Source: Tigriopus japonicus
Taxonomy: Eukaryota > Arthropoda > Copepoda > Harpacticoida > Harpacticidae
Assembly: GCA_010645155.1 (NCBI GenBank)
Contig: CM021322.1
Span: 1,470,619-1,534,618, forward strand
Reading direction: 5' to 3'
Length of the DNA stretch: 64,000 nucleotides
The notes under the pieces are model-generated. The model saw only the letters and a program-made list of their open reading frames with translations. It made no database searches and was not told the origin of the DNA. Positions 1-13,896 of the stretch are shown here, piece by piece. A program made the translations under genes and the position numbers. The first letter of the stretch is position 1. The number at the start of each line of letters is the position of its first letter.

Positions 1-628
1 GGATTATGTTTCAAGTTGGTTGGTGACTGTGTTACCAATTATCTCTGGTTGATCGCATCCTTTGAAAAGCAAACACTTTTTTGTCTCGCTCGGGATACTT
101 TGGATGTTGCATGCATGTATGTACTTTATAGCCCGTTTGTCCGGTGTATCTACCAACTATTCCTATGGGCCGTTGACTGCCGACTTCTCAATGGCCTGCT
201 CCTCTTTCTCCTCCATCCATCCCTCGCTTCGCTCGACTGTTGTCGTTCCTGTTTCTTTCGCTCTTTCTCTCATTCTCTCTTTTCGAGCCTTCCTGTCCGT
301 CTGATGAGCTTTGTTCGAATTCGGGAGCTTTGGGAGTAAAATCGGGATTTGCTAACGAGACAAAGGCAAATGAATTTGACCGTTGATCTCTCTTTGGGTT
401 TTTCACCCTGGTTTGTGCGAGCCTGTGTTTGACTTTTGGCCCTTTGATCTGTTCAATTAAAATTGTTTTTTGCCCTCTTGTGTACATTGGATGTTGAATG
501 AGGACCAAAGCTGCGGAAACTTATTTAGAGACTGGATGCTGTTGACGTGAGTGTGCAAATAAAGTGCCGTATGGTTCGGTCAGACCAAAGAGATTAGAGA
601 GGGATTTGGTATCAGTCGGGTTAGTACA

Positions 629-664
629 CGGATGGATGGATGGAAGGATGGATAGATAGATGGT
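629..664. repeat. GGAT/GATA tetranucleotide repeat
   Basis: Interrupted gatggatggatggaaggatggatagatagatgg tract. One of several GGAT-family arrays in the first 16 kb. Confidence 0.8.
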
Positions 665-3600
665 TGGATCAATGGATCAAACCGAGGGGTCAAGTCTGAA
701 GTTTGATTAACAACGGATGTGAAGACGATTTTTTTCACCCGCTCCATCGATGAAGTGGGACCAAAAGAGGAAACGAAAGAGAGATTCGAGAGAGTGAGTG
801 TGTTCCAACCACTCTCCCTTCTGAGGTGGTTCTACTCTGGAACTGTCTGACCACGCATTATTAAAGGAAAGAAAACGAAAGGAAGGAAGAGAATGAAAGA
901 ACGACCATCCAAGGAAGGAAGCAAAGAAATATCAGAAGGAGGAAGAAGCAGCAGCAGCAACCAAAAATCGAGTGAACCAACTGAAACCCCTCCAAGAAGG
1001 CTTTCCACATCTCGTTCGAATACTAGATTGAAGCTCGGTATAGTTCACAAACAGGGAAAAGTGGTCTAGGGACACTCACTCCAGTTTGGTTTAAGTTGGG
1101 AGCATGATGTGTGTGGGTGCGTTTGAGCGTGCGTGACTGAGTGAGTGTGTGTGTGTGAGCTTGAGATGATGTCTGTTGTTCCCTTCCAAAGTTTTCTCCC
1201 ACATCGTTTCCACGACTACGAGTAAAATCAGTTTCTTGCCACTCTCACCCCGGTTGGCTCACCACACCATTTACCCTCGATCCCTTCATTCGACCATCGA
1301 AACCCAAGTCTGATTCCTGAATAGAAGAAAAATGTGCGGTAGCCGATGCTATTTAAAATGTCTGCCTTTTTTGAGGTTTGCCTCTATTCAAAAGGACACA
1401 TATCTCTAGCCATCCATTGACCGGAGACGACTGACCATTAACGAGAAAATTTAGCGCTTTTTCCAATGGCTGACACAAGGTTCTGGGAAAGGATGCTTCG
1501 CTTGGTTTTCCACGTTTCAATGAGTGCACTCAAAGAATTTGGCCACGAAAGCTACCTGAATGGTAATCCTCCTCCTCCTTCTTCTTCTTCTCTTCATCCT
1601 CAGCAAGTCACCTTCAGCCACAACCAACAACACAAAGCCCCTCGTTTTTCTGACTGAAATATAGCATCCAGCAACACTGACACTAACACCACCGATTCAG
1701 GTCCGTTAATTGGACTGGAAAAAGCCAACATCTTTCGGGGAATACTCGTAAACCCGGTCCAACGACGTTTCTAAACCTTTTTTTGTATTGGTGAGATACC
1801 TGGTAACGAATAACCAACCAACTCAGTTGAGTGAGTCTGAATCCTTCCAATTTGGAAGCTCCCAACACCAAGATCATATGGACCCAATGGGAAAAGAAAG
1901 AATAAATGAATGAATGAATTTCGCCGTTTCGAAGTGGGTACCACCGATTGTAGTTGGTACGTTTGAGTTCATTCTTCCCCTATTTAAATGAAGAAAATGG
2001 GCGTATGAACGAATTTCAACTGAAAGACGAAACACAAGAACGATGACTACATTCGTTCGCATCCATGAAGTCGTTGGCAGGGTACGGACTAATGACTAAC
2101 AAACAGCTGAATTGTGTCCAGGCATGGAATGAGTGACTAAATGAGTGACAAAGAGAGAGTCTCCGTCCATTCGATGAATTAGGCAAAGAAGCATGATGCT
2201 CTAAACCATCAGCATTCTCGTCATCCTCATCTTTGGGACTGACTGTCCCAAGTGGAACGTCTAGTAATGTCCACCCAAACATTGCTCAGCACTATGATAT
2301 GCGATATAATGTAGTGGATGGTAATGCACGGAATTGAAATGATTCAGAATGTAGCAGTCACGGAAAAACTAGCACACATCAGACTGGTTGGTTGGTGTGC
2401 CTACTGAATCCGTCCATCCATCCATCCGTCCATCCATCCTTATTTGAACATTGAGACAGAATCTGCGAGACAAAACGTCCAAATGATGACGGGGCATCTT
2501 TGTGCGAGTATTTATTTTGTCTTTCATCTTCCACTTTTTGTTACCAAATCTTTTTTTCTATCTCTCTTTCTCTGTGGGTCCACTTCATCTTCTTTTTCCC
2601 TTTCTTGGCATTTTAGCTTCCTTTAAAGGTGTCGGAATCTCTCTGCCATTTACTTGAGCAGTCCCGACTAGACGCATACGTATACGAATACTACAGTAGC
2701 GTCTGCATGTTTCAAGCTCGACATTTCACTCTTTTACTCCTGGGACATTGCTTGGATGTATTTTTTCTTCTCCTTCTCATATTTAACATGGAGACCAATA
2801 AGGGTGTGCATGTGTGCACTAATATAATGATAGCGATAAAAAGAGCCCGATCAAGTGAAGTTGAGTCATCAGTCACGATTCACGGCTGGCAGTCTGTCTC
2901 CTCCATGACTGCGTGGTCCCTGCCTGGAATGACCATTTGGTCCATTTTGTGATAGCACTTCTTCTTCTCCTTTCTGAATTCAGGGCCGTCCGTTGTATAC
3001 AAGAAGGATAGATGGATGGATGTGTGCTGAGATCAAAGCACAGCAGCATGCCATCATGAGCTCGGAATTCGAACGATGCTTCATCATTGTTTGATTATGA
3101 AGATGAGGTGGGATGATGCCATTGTCTTGGTGAACTATTGTCATCATCGTCGTCATGGTCTCTTTCTTCTTCTGTGACTGGCCTGACTGACTGCCTGGTT
3201 GGCTGGTTGGTTGGCTGTCTGTCTATCCGCCTTCTTGCCGAGTTGGTTGTCGCCGTCGATCTCCTGGCTGTGTCAGCCCAGGCCTTCATCATCATCATCA
3301 TCATCATCGCCATCATCTGGTTAGTCAAGCTCCGTATACCTATAGAGATGTATATCAGCGATTAGAAGCAGGAGAAGTCGACTTTGTCGTAGTGCTCGTA
3401 GAATCTGTCACTGTCTCTTTGGATGCTATCTCTAAGATCAAGAAACCAAAACGAAGAACTCCAATGCAATCTGGTCGGCTTAATATGAATCATTCCCAGT
3501 CCCACGAATTCAATCAGAGATGGATCGTGTCGTTGTCGCCGTCGTCGCCGACTTGGTCTCCAAACAATTGAGCTGGAAAACGAATCATCCAACGAGCTAG

Positions 3601-3961
3601 TCTCCATTTCAAGAACGGAAAAAATCAATTGATCTAAAATTGTGGAAAAGTGAGAATCATGGCTAATGGCCGTTGGTTTGCCTCATCAATCAGCAAATGG
3701 AGAATCGCGAAACTGTCTGAAACACGATACGATATGGTTCGTCGACCCAGTACTAATGCTAGCTTGAATTCAGTGGATGTGCTACCACCACCAGCAAGAC
3801 AACCACCTCAACAACTACCACTAAGGCTCCAACGAAATCAGAAGAATTGGTAAGATTGATCTGCTTGCAGGTTGATTCCAAATTCCAGTCAATAATCTCG
3901 TCCCAGCTATGCGAGAGCATTTTGCTCAGCGGTAAATTTCTCTGGATGAGCCACTATGGGA

Positions 3962-4030
3962 GGATGGTAGATAGATGGATGGACGGATGGATGGATGGAT
4001 AGATAGATAGATAGATGGATGGATGGATGA
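3962..4030. repeat. GGAT/GATA tetranucleotide repeat, longest in the window
   Basis: About 69 bases alternating ggat and agat units, with one gg-acgg interruption. Confidence 0.85.
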
Positions 4031-5760
4031 GCCTTGATTTGTTGGTGGGTTGTTGGTAAGTAAGAAGTTAGTGAGTCAATTCAGCTGGGCTGTTTTTATC
4101 AGCCTCCGTTGGAAAGCTATAACAATAAATGAGAACCCTTTTCAGGTCAGTCCTAATTCCAAGCACTTATCAACTCTAACGTTCATTCCTCTTTACGGAA
4201 TTGGAGTCCTTTGAGGCGAACTGTGTGAGCTCGGGATTGGGATTTGGGGCTAGGCTCCCCATTTTCTCTCACTTTGACAACCAGCACAACGACGATCGTG
4301 CATGTGCAAGTAAGTGCGTACAGCATAGAAATAATGCTGTTTGTTGAGGGTGTAGTATCTCGACCATCCGTGATAGAAGACAAGACCAATTTGAGAGCAA
4401 GCTTCCAATGACGGTCCAAGTAGAAGGCAATCAAATCAGTCAGTCAGTTAGTTATTCAGCCTACTACGTTGTACCACTACGTAACTAAACTAGAGTGCTT
4501 GTCTACGTAACTGACAAACGGATGGACTGACTTAATGGCTGCCGAAGACTGCCAATTCGAGTTTGCATGCAAGCAAGAATTGAAATCTCAAATTTAGTGC
4601 CTTTTAGCCACATTATTATATCGAGCGGTAATCATCATTGGTTGGTTCAAATGCATTGTAATCACCGGTTTGGCCTGGCCAATTGCTATTCCATGAGAGC
4701 CATGCTGCCAGCAGTCAGTCTGATAGGCAGCAGCACTTCACTAGGAGAACTCTAAGAGAACTGTGTGTAGTCCGAATTCAAAGTTGGTATTGCTTCAATG
4801 CAGAAAGAATACTCGCGAGTTGTGACCAAGGCCAAGTCTTCGGGCACATTTTTGATCACAACCATAAAATGCTCTCTAACTCTGGTTGGTCATGAGACCA
4901 ACGTGATTGTAGTGCTACGAGGAATCGAATGAAAGGGTTTCAACTTTACCTTATTTCTAGATAGAGGGCTGGGACCTAGTAAGACTGTCTGTCCTATTCC
5001 ACAAAATCTACCACTATCAGTGTGAATTATTAATAGCTCAATGAAAAATTACGTGCCAAGAAATGGGTGTTAAGGGATGGATGGCAATCAGTGACTTTTA
5101 TTGTGGTAGTTTTCTTGAGCAATAAATTGTGCTCAACGATTTCTACGTAGCTCGCGAAGGTTTTGCATGATTTGACAAGAATTTGAGCTTCCTGCAATTC
5201 AATTAAATTTCTAGCTTCAAGTGGGTTTCAAGGGCCAACAGCTAGCCCCGCACAACCATGAAAGCCAAACGATATGATACCCAGTCTTACACGCAGTACA
5301 CTCCCTCGACTCAATCTTAAACCCAAACGTCCCAGCACTGGTGCACCAAAAGTAGTTGCAGTATTGTAGTAACGGCAGCACCACAACCTTCTTAAACAGA
5401 ATACGCACAATCGAATACGAATAGTCTAGTATGTCTCCGTAGTGAATATGCAGTGGCGGAGCTAGCACCTAATACTGTTTGAACGTAGGAACTGTATGCA
5501 ATAGTAGTGATAGTGCTCGAGCAACAGACCAAAGAGCACTTGAGTTTTTGAGAAATGCACTCGTTTTCCAACGAAGTCAGAAAATTGCTAGTAAGAGCTA
5601 CACGGGGAAAGAGAGCCAGAGAGGGAATGAATTTTTTGATTTGATTGCATTAACCTCAACAGGGAATCTTCCAAATCATTGACTTGATTTCCAGAAAACT
5701 CGTTGGTGCCGTCGTTCAAGGAAGATCAATTAACAAATTCAATTTGACAGTGGTTGGGTG

Positions 5761-5835
5761 CGATGATGATGATCACGATGATGATGATGAAAATCATGAC
5801 GACGCCAGCGACGACGATGACGATGAGGATCCAAG
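5761..5835. repeat. (GAT/GAC)n trinucleotide tract
   Basis: Interrupted GAT, GAC and CGA triplets. This creates an apparent Asp-rich reading frame on the plus strand that I do not consider a gene. Confidence 0.75.
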
Positions 5836-6633
5836 TGGAACAGGTGAATGTGTCGACGGCGACGGCGATGATAATAGCTCTTTTCTCACATAAAAAGCCC
5901 CTCCATCTCATTTGTATGCAAAGCCTTAAATGCAGGGAACCGTGTCTTCCAACCTTCTAATTAGCATTGAATTAACAGCGCATGTGAAGACTACAAATCA
6001 CCTCGGACCGACCCAGGATATGAAATCTGGTGCGCTCCGAAGAATTGATTGTTACAGGACGTCCTTTTCCTTCCTTCTTCCATTCTTTCCAGCACATGCA
6101 CGGCTTAGCTCCAATCTGTCTGATACTGATTTCAAAACGGTCTCTAATTCATACACATCCGAGACAAAATGAAAGATTGGGAAGAAAGTCTGTTTCATCT
6201 ATAACAAACATGCTGTCTGCTGTTCCAGCCAACGAGCGAGCACCATGTAGGCGAGAACAACAAGATCTGTTTCTGAGGAGAAACGTCTTGAACCACCATT
6301 GTCTTCCAGTGCCTGACACAAAATTGGTCATGTTCATAAATTGTTTCGAACCATCATCACTTCCAACACCTACTCGAGGAAGATCTCCAGATAAGAATCT
6401 GTGTGTTCTCCCTAACCATCTTGTTGTGGGTAGTAGAACGAGTAGAAATGGTACCAGAGCTGCTATTGGCGGTGTGGAGGAACTCGAGGAAAGGGACCCG
6501 GGTATGCACTCCACTCTTCAAAAGGCACTTACTTGCTCAAAGAGGGATGATGTTGGATCTTGAGGCGGTTTTACAACTTCTCCAGGGCTCGTTGACTAAG
6601 TACGGACAGCCATAGCTCTAAAGGCGGCTCGCA

Positions 6634-6655
6634 TGAGTGAGTGAGTGAGTGAGTG
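6634..6655. repeat. (GAGT)n repeat
   Basis: Five perfect gagt units. Confidence 0.75.
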
Positions 6656-6817
6656 CGTGGCTGCCTGTAATTAGTGCCCTAAGCCCGTCATTTCACACCT
6701 AAGATAATGACGAAACAACAACGACCTAGGAGACGGACAAGTCATTAATATTCAGTTCACCCAGACCTACTCAAATTCAATGTACGAGGACGAGCGAGGT
6801 GTTCTTCACCTACTAAG

Positions 6818-6911
6818 GTCGGTCGGTCGGTCGATCGGTGGGTCGGTGACGGTGGCGGTGGCCCATCCATCGATCCATCGCTCCATCCATCCCATCCATC
6901 CGTCCGTCCGT
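6818..6911. repeat. Compound GGTC and CATC/CGTC repeat
   Basis: ggtcggtcggtcggtc, then ggtggcggtggc, then catccatcgatccatcgctcc and cgtccgtccgt. It is the source of apparent long frames on both strands here. Confidence 0.75.
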
Positions 6912-9900
6912 GTTCCTTTACAAGCTAAGCAGTCCCCATTCTCCTCCGGTCTATCCCTCTTCACATCGTCAACGACAATGTTCACCCCGACGTCTTTGAC
7001 ACATTGAAGACTTAATGGCTCACCGCAAATCGAAGGACGACCGACCGACCTACCTACCTTTAACTGTCCGACAGAGAGGCACTTCAAATTGTCTCTCCCT
7101 GCCCAAGTCCACAGAGACTTTGAGCAAACTCGTTCATTACAATATCTCACATTCATGGCAATGAATTCTCCGCCCAGTAGGACTCCGTAAGCATGAATTT
7201 CAAAAATGCTTTGAGCGCTCCTCAAAACGTAGATCCCTCATCGAGAGGCAATTAAAATGCCATGTACTACCTTGGGATGAATTTGAGTGCATTAAGTCTA
7301 GAAATCATAATGGTCAAATGCCAATGGATTCCCAATGTCCAACATTGAGGTCAATCGGCGATTCCACGCGTAGAGAAAATGCAATGTTTTTTCCCTGGTG
7401 AAATATCATCTCATCACTTTGCGGTCATCATGATTGAGAGGTAACCCGACCCACTCTCAGATAGTGTCATTAGACCCGGGTAGAAAAAGCCACCCATATC
7501 CCGAGTGATCATTGATCAACGCGCACTACAGACGAACGTGTCCAGTAGCCAGGGATAAAGTGGAAGCCAAGACTTCCCCCGTTTGGAGCATGGTGATCAG
7601 GAAACGGATTATAAATTGTCATTGCTTTCTCATTATGACAGCTTCACGATGAGAAGAGAGATAGAGGAAGTCGATGAAGGCTCCGTTCAGGCCAGGGCAA
7701 ACTTTCGTGATCATCACTTCTTCTTTTTCCTCTTCTGCCGCCACCACCACAATCAACCAACCAACACCCCGCAAGATCATCTGAGATCAAGTCCAAGGAG
7801 ATTGAGATGGCAAGTGTGTCCTAATGGAAAACTAAAAGAGGGTTTTGGGTTTCCACTTCTTCGAGGTCTCATCGTTTTCATCTTCATTCCTCGTTGTGTC
7901 TTTCTTTCATGGCCACGCAGACCAAGCTGATGATGATAATGATGATGATAATAATAATATGTGGTTGGGTTTGAGGGTTGGAGATGGTTACGGAATGGTG
8001 TTAATGTTATTCCGAAAAGTGGAAAAGGTGTGAAGCCTAGAAAAGTTAATTGCTCGTCCGTGATGGCCGTTCAGTTAAAGCCGAAGTGGCGCTGTAGTTA
8101 AATTTTGGGTACACTGTATTTATGTACACACACACACACACTTAACTCACTCACAGTCCAAGTAGTAAACTTGGTGCAAAGGGCGATGAGTGGTGACGAG
8201 AATGCCTCTCTTCTACTACAAAATGTACGTTCTATTTGTGGGGACGATGTATGGTTGTAATATATAGTGGTGTTGAAATGAGCCGCAAGAGTTGCTAATT
8301 TGAAAGAGTTTTCACATTTTCCGCTTTTCTAATGAGTTTGCATGCATGCAGGCGACCACGGCGGCACCTTGCATACCTCATTTCAATTGGGCTCGCTCAA
8401 AATAGACGTGCTCAAGTGAGGAAGATGAGCCAACCAACGGAACTTTGTTCACCAACAAAGAATAGCACCACTTATACTGGTCGATGTTGATCGAGATCCC
8501 CATGGTGGCCCTATGATCGCAAGGCATGAAATCCGAAAAAAATTCCAAGCTCGTCTAGGATCACAATTCCCCCAAAAGTGAACATTCCACGCGTCCGGAT
8601 TTCGAAAAATAAAGCTATGCATAATACAACTACTAGCGTAGATAACATATGGGCTGTGGAGAAGCGATAATGGATCTCTTACCCTGGCGGCAATTAATAG
8701 TCCCATAACTCGATTAATCTAACACAAATTATACAATAGGCTAGTAGTGCCATAATCTGGCTCGGTTGTTCATTTTAAACCTCGACAGAGTTCTACTATG
8801 CATTAGGTTAACGGCGAGGAACACAAAGCTTTGATGTCTTGATCTTAATCTCTTTTTAAATATACCTTAGGATGCAAAATGAGACGTTTCTATATCCGGC
8901 ACGAAAGACAATTAGTGGAAAAGGGTTGTCAAGCCAGGTTATACCTCGTGTACGTACAGTATGGCAACAATGCCCCGGTAAACCACAGTAGGAGCTTTGT
9001 ACATCGCTCCAACGTCGTTCTGCGTGCTGTAGTTACAACCATTATTGTCAAAGAGGGGTTATTAGCACAACCTCCCAACGATCACTTGTATTAGTATTTG
9101 GACCACGTTTTCTGTCGCCCAATCTAAATATACCTACTACATACTACACTGAAGGCACTTACCCTTAGCGTCCCACCACTGACTATGAAACAGTGCTTCT
9201 TTCTGGTTGAGGTTTGGCCAAGGCTGGCATGTGACAAAATATTATTGCTGGTAAATATGCGTTTCCTCATGTTTTGGTCCCTTCAACCCTGTCGTTGGAA
9301 CATGCTTTGTAATGCTTGGCTAGAGCCATGCATTAGTTATGTGGCAAGTGTTAGTGATTCTTAATGACAGAGTCCATGCTCCTAATAGAAGCTAATCGAG
9401 CTAAATTTCCTCTTCTGAGTTGTTTATGGGTGACTGAGGTTTCAGGGACGAATACATAAGACGACAATGTGAATGTTATGTGCCATTTGGTTGCGTTCAA
9501 TGGTAAGAAATAAAAGCAATCGACTCATTATCATTCTTCAAACTTGAAATCGATGGATGGATGGATGGATAGTGGTCAGTGGTATGAACTCACACACATG
9601 CACTCTCAAAGGCAACTTGAGATCGATTAAATAACTTGTGCGAGAATGTTGAAAAACCAGTTATTGGCGAAGCACGACCTTTTTAGGGCACGGGTACAAA
9701 CGACTACAAAATGACAGTGGCTGCCGATTACACCGACCAAAACGACCAAGACACCAAAGCCAACGAGGTTGTACGTAGTTCACAAACTAACAATGGTTTG
9801 GGTTTCCAGCTACTACAGCTACAATACAGCATGCATGCGACTGAAGTGTGGGCCTAGGAATTTTTTCCTCCAGAAGCGCACACTGTTACCATCATCGAAT

Positions 9901-10516
9901 CAGAATTGAGAGCCCTTGTTAAAAAACCTTGCGATGCTGTGTTTTTCAGTACTACCATAAGTGTATTTTAGTTCAATTACTCGAAGCCTTAGGGAAATTG
10001 CAAACCTTCTGAATCTTCGTTTTAGAGCTCTTATCTTTTAAAATTTTGTCGCAATTACCGATTTTGTATAAAAATTGCCTCGAAAATGAACTGCGTTATA
10101 TCGAATGGACGCATAAGTTTTGGTTCTGGTAAGAGGACATATAATCAAATTGGGAATTCTCTCGCATTTATTGTTTGTTGTTGCTAGCTTTCAATTTTCA
10201 CCAAAAGGTCTTACGCCTTTCCGATACGATTTTGTTTGTCCAGTCAAGGGATGGTTGTGTGTAGTTGTTCAAAGTCACTACTAAGGACTGCACAGATACT
10301 ATGACGTACGTACGTATGTCATTGGCCCTGGGAGTTTTTTTGGGATCGGACCAGACCATTCTTGTAATGGGAAATGTTTCATTCTGTAACGAAGAAGAAC
10401 GACAGCAATTATTTGTCCGTGTAGTTCTTCTGACTCGCAGGTCCATATTTTGCGATGTAAGTAACGCCCCACGACGTTGATGAAAACAACAACGTTCACG
10501 ACAATTGCTCGCTTCT

Positions 10517-10546
10517 GATGTTGTTGTTGTTGTTGTTGCTGCTGCT
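10517..10546. repeat. (TGT)n/(TGC)n trinucleotide repeat
   Basis: tgttgttgttgttgttgttg followed by ctgctgct. Confidence 0.75.
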
Positions 10547-12430
10547 AATAATCCTGTGTGCCAACTTGATTCCTGATGTGGCTCGCTTTACTGTAGCTGT
10601 AATGTTCCTAATGATACTAGTGAGTCTGATACAGCAAAAGTTGCGTGGTTGTCGTCATTAGTCTCATGCACTGGTGACAAGTGGCTATTATAAGCAAATT
10701 ATTAATTGCTTTAATTGTGAAGGATCTGGGAGACAATTTCCTTTGCGAGATCAAATTTTGCCAAGCGAATTGGGTTGCAAATATAGCTCGGTTCTCGCCT
10801 ATTTTTCCTCGTCAAACTAATCTTTGATCGAGGTAGTAGAGAAAAATCGTGGCACCGAAAAGTCAATACGTACAAATGGTGAATCAAGGTTTGGGGTTTA
10901 ACCGTCCAATACTCCAGATAAGCTGTTCTTTAGTGTCGAGTTCAGAGCCTTCCTTGGTTCGTCGCCATCATCCAAGACGTCAGTGGAGTCTGTCTGTGTC
11001 CAGCAATGGTACTAATTTCCCCCCTCTGAAGAACATGCAATTTGTAGCTTTTGATTCGCATTTAATCACTCTGGAAACGAAACAACCACAGCTACGGGCT
11101 ATCCACACGCACACACAAACCATCACATTGTACATCAACACCGTCCAATGGTTGGAGTTCCCTGGCCCATTGGCCCTTCTATGCCATCCATGGTTCTGAG
11201 CGTAAAGGGAGGTTAGATAAGCCAGTAATACGTGCCCACATTGGGTCGAGTTTCTATTGTTCCCATCTCTATTGAGGATACATCGGAACACTGAGGGAAA
11301 ATTAATTGTTATTCTTTCCTTCTCCGTGATTTGTACCAAAGGGAACGAGAACAAGCGTGGATGGTTGATGGCACCAAAACTGCATAGATTGCTTTGTTTT
11401 TCCTGCCCTCGTTGTGGTTGTTGTTGTAAAGCTGTGTTTAGAGGGGTGTTTGTCGCCAAATGCAAACTTCCGGTTCTCGTCTTCAAAGAGGGCGCCAAAC
11501 ACTTTCTTTTTCCGTTCCCCGACTGAGAATGTGCATACTAATTTTAATGGCTTGAACGCTGAAGCAGTGTCTCTCCCACTGTTGCACTCACTCACATGCA
11601 CTCAGTATTATCCGTAGAGATTGCAGATAATACAAAGCCCAAGATGTTTTGTGTTTCAGATGAGATTTGGAGGTCTGCCTCTGATAACCGTTATTAAAAT
11701 CGCATTAAAAACGAGGAAACAGATCTTCCGCGCTCAAGACAGTGGTGCTCAAAAGAACGGGGACGAGGAGTCCATACAGCGATTAGTGCCTCTTGGAGTC
11801 TCATTCCACTTCACGTTCACGTTTGGTAGGCTCCTCTTGGTCGCCGATGGTACTAATAAATTTTCCAGCATTTTCATTAGCAGAAAGATAGAAAGAGAGA
11901 CCGGCTTTGTCGGTTTGTATGTGTGGATGTGGGTGTGTTTCTGTTTCCTTTTCGCTACTATTTGCTCGGATTGCTTGTCCTGAAGGCCGAAGATTTGAAG
12001 GGTGCTACACTTTCGTTTCGACGACACTGTGGGTTGTTCCTCTTGTTCTCATTATTTTTTTGGTCTCGTCGCGTCCTCTAGAAAGAAGGTGGTGGCTCGG
12101 ATGGACGAACGGACGGACGGATGGATGGATGGTTGATTTGTTGGCTGCCGACAATGTTGTAGTCTGCCAGGCAAACTATTAGTTAGTTACGAGCTAAGCT
12201 AAGCTGGCCTGTTTGGGTTTGAGTGTGATTGCTACCTTCAACTGGCTTTGAGAAATAATGTCTTCAATTAATGACAATCATGTCCGATTCCGTTGAACTG
12301 ACAACTTCAGAAGAGGAAAAGGAGGACCAATTGACAGTTAATAACTAAGCCAGCTAACGACCAATTCCAGAATTGTACGAATGATTTATCTGGTTGTTCG
12401 CTGTTCGCCTTCTTGTTCTTTTGCCTTTTT

Positions 12431-12492
12431 CTCTTCTTCTTCTCCTCCTCCTCCTCCTCCTCCTCCTCCTCCTCCCCCTCCTTCTTCTCCTC
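12431..12492. repeat. (CTT)n-(CTC)n polypyrimidine tract
   Basis: About 60 bases of pure pyrimidine, mostly CTC triplets. It encodes low-complexity Pro or Glu runs in spurious frames. Confidence 0.85.
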
Positions 12493-13862
12493 ATATGCTG
12501 AACATTTTGCTTCCATTTCCCATTGAAATTCGTTTAGATAGTCGTGTTCCTTTTAGCTGTCATCAAATCGATTGGAATTATCGCTCTCTTTCTTCGTCTG
12601 ATTCTTTCATATTTTTGAATGACCTGCGTAATATCATCTATTTGTGTGTGCGTGTATACACACAAAAAACGCCCAGCGTCCCCCGTTTCGATAACAGTTG
12701 GTCAGATGGACGATAATGTCATCCTCTGAGACATCAATTCTAATAATAAAATGAGCTTCCTGCTAAAAAACATGGGACCTCCCGCGATGCTTTAATACGA
12801 GGGAAATTGGAGCGAGAACAATAAGCAACGCTCGTGAGACTCGACTCGACTTTCAGGCCAGACAACTTGAAGTAGCAGGTTCACTTCATTTAATGAGATC
12901 ATGGTCTTGCCACGATGGTCATCGCTTTAAAAAGATATAGGATGCTGCATGATTCCTGTCCAAAATTAGAATTAGAATCCATTAGTGGCGACCCAAACAA
13001 AGAATCCAAGTGTGCGCCGTGAGCAATATATTTTGCATGGTAGATTGTACAGGGTGAAAAAATCCAAACTAGATCGCACCTCAATCTCTGTCTCAATCTC
13101 ATGGCAGCCACACGGCTTTCTCGTTGTGAAACCCACACAATGAGAATTATGGCTTTGTCTTTGACAATCGAGTTTTTACGCGTTTTGATATGCAAAACGA
13201 AGTTCGTTAATAAAGGGCTCGTGGATGAACTTGAGGAACAAGTGCTACTGATCTCATGCAAATGAGTCGAAGCATGGCCATAGCTCTTGGTGGTGGTGAT
13301 GATGATGGTGGCATCATCCTCCATTCTTGTGCCTCATTGTGTCATGAAACACACGTTCATACATATACACTTACTCTCTCATACATCTGTCTGCAATCAA
13401 ATTTGAATATGATAATTATTCCAGAGCTAATCTGTGGAACAACCAAAAGCCTGTAGAAGAATGGAATTAAAACGATTTTTTTTCTCCCCGCCTCAACCCT
13501 ATCCAATGTGAAAGTCACGTGCCACACTCATCAGCATCTCTCATCAGAAAGTATTTCCACCACTTTGATGACGATGATCATCATCATGATCTGCATGGCG
13601 ACAGCTACTATCAAGGGTGAAGGTATGGAACACAAGCAGAGCTACAGAAACTAACCCGTCTCCGTGGACTGTTCCACTTTCCACTGGAGCACTACCAAGT
13701 TGGGAAGTACACACTTTGCAAATAACGACCAAGAAGAGGATCGCCAAGGAAGAAAGGCCAGGAGGAGAGAGGAAATGGAACAAGATGAGGAAGATGAGAA
13801 AAGGAGACGAGGCAACAAACGTGGCAAAAGAGGAACACGAGCGAGGATCAAGGGACGAAGGG

Positions 13863-13896
13863 CGAAAGAAAGAAAGAAAGAAAGAACGAAAGAAGG
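13863..13896. repeat. (GAAA)n purine repeat
   Basis: gaaagaaagaaagaaagaaag, within a longer purine-rich stretch (about 13730-13930). Confidence 0.75.

Noticed and set aside
5684..5893. Asp-rich peptide on the plus strand
   Set aside because: Entirely driven by the GAT/GAC repeat; the opposite strand gives an Ile/Val run from the same repeat.
6030..6563. 177-codon plus-strand frame, with a 121-codon antisense frame overlapping it
   Set aside because: Longest simple frame in the first 16 kb, but the peptide has no domain, mixed composition and an equally good antisense frame, which is typical of chance in locally stop-poor DNA.
12307..12716. Poly-Glu and poly-Pro frames on opposite strands
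   Set aside because: Both come from the CTC repeat at 12431-12492.
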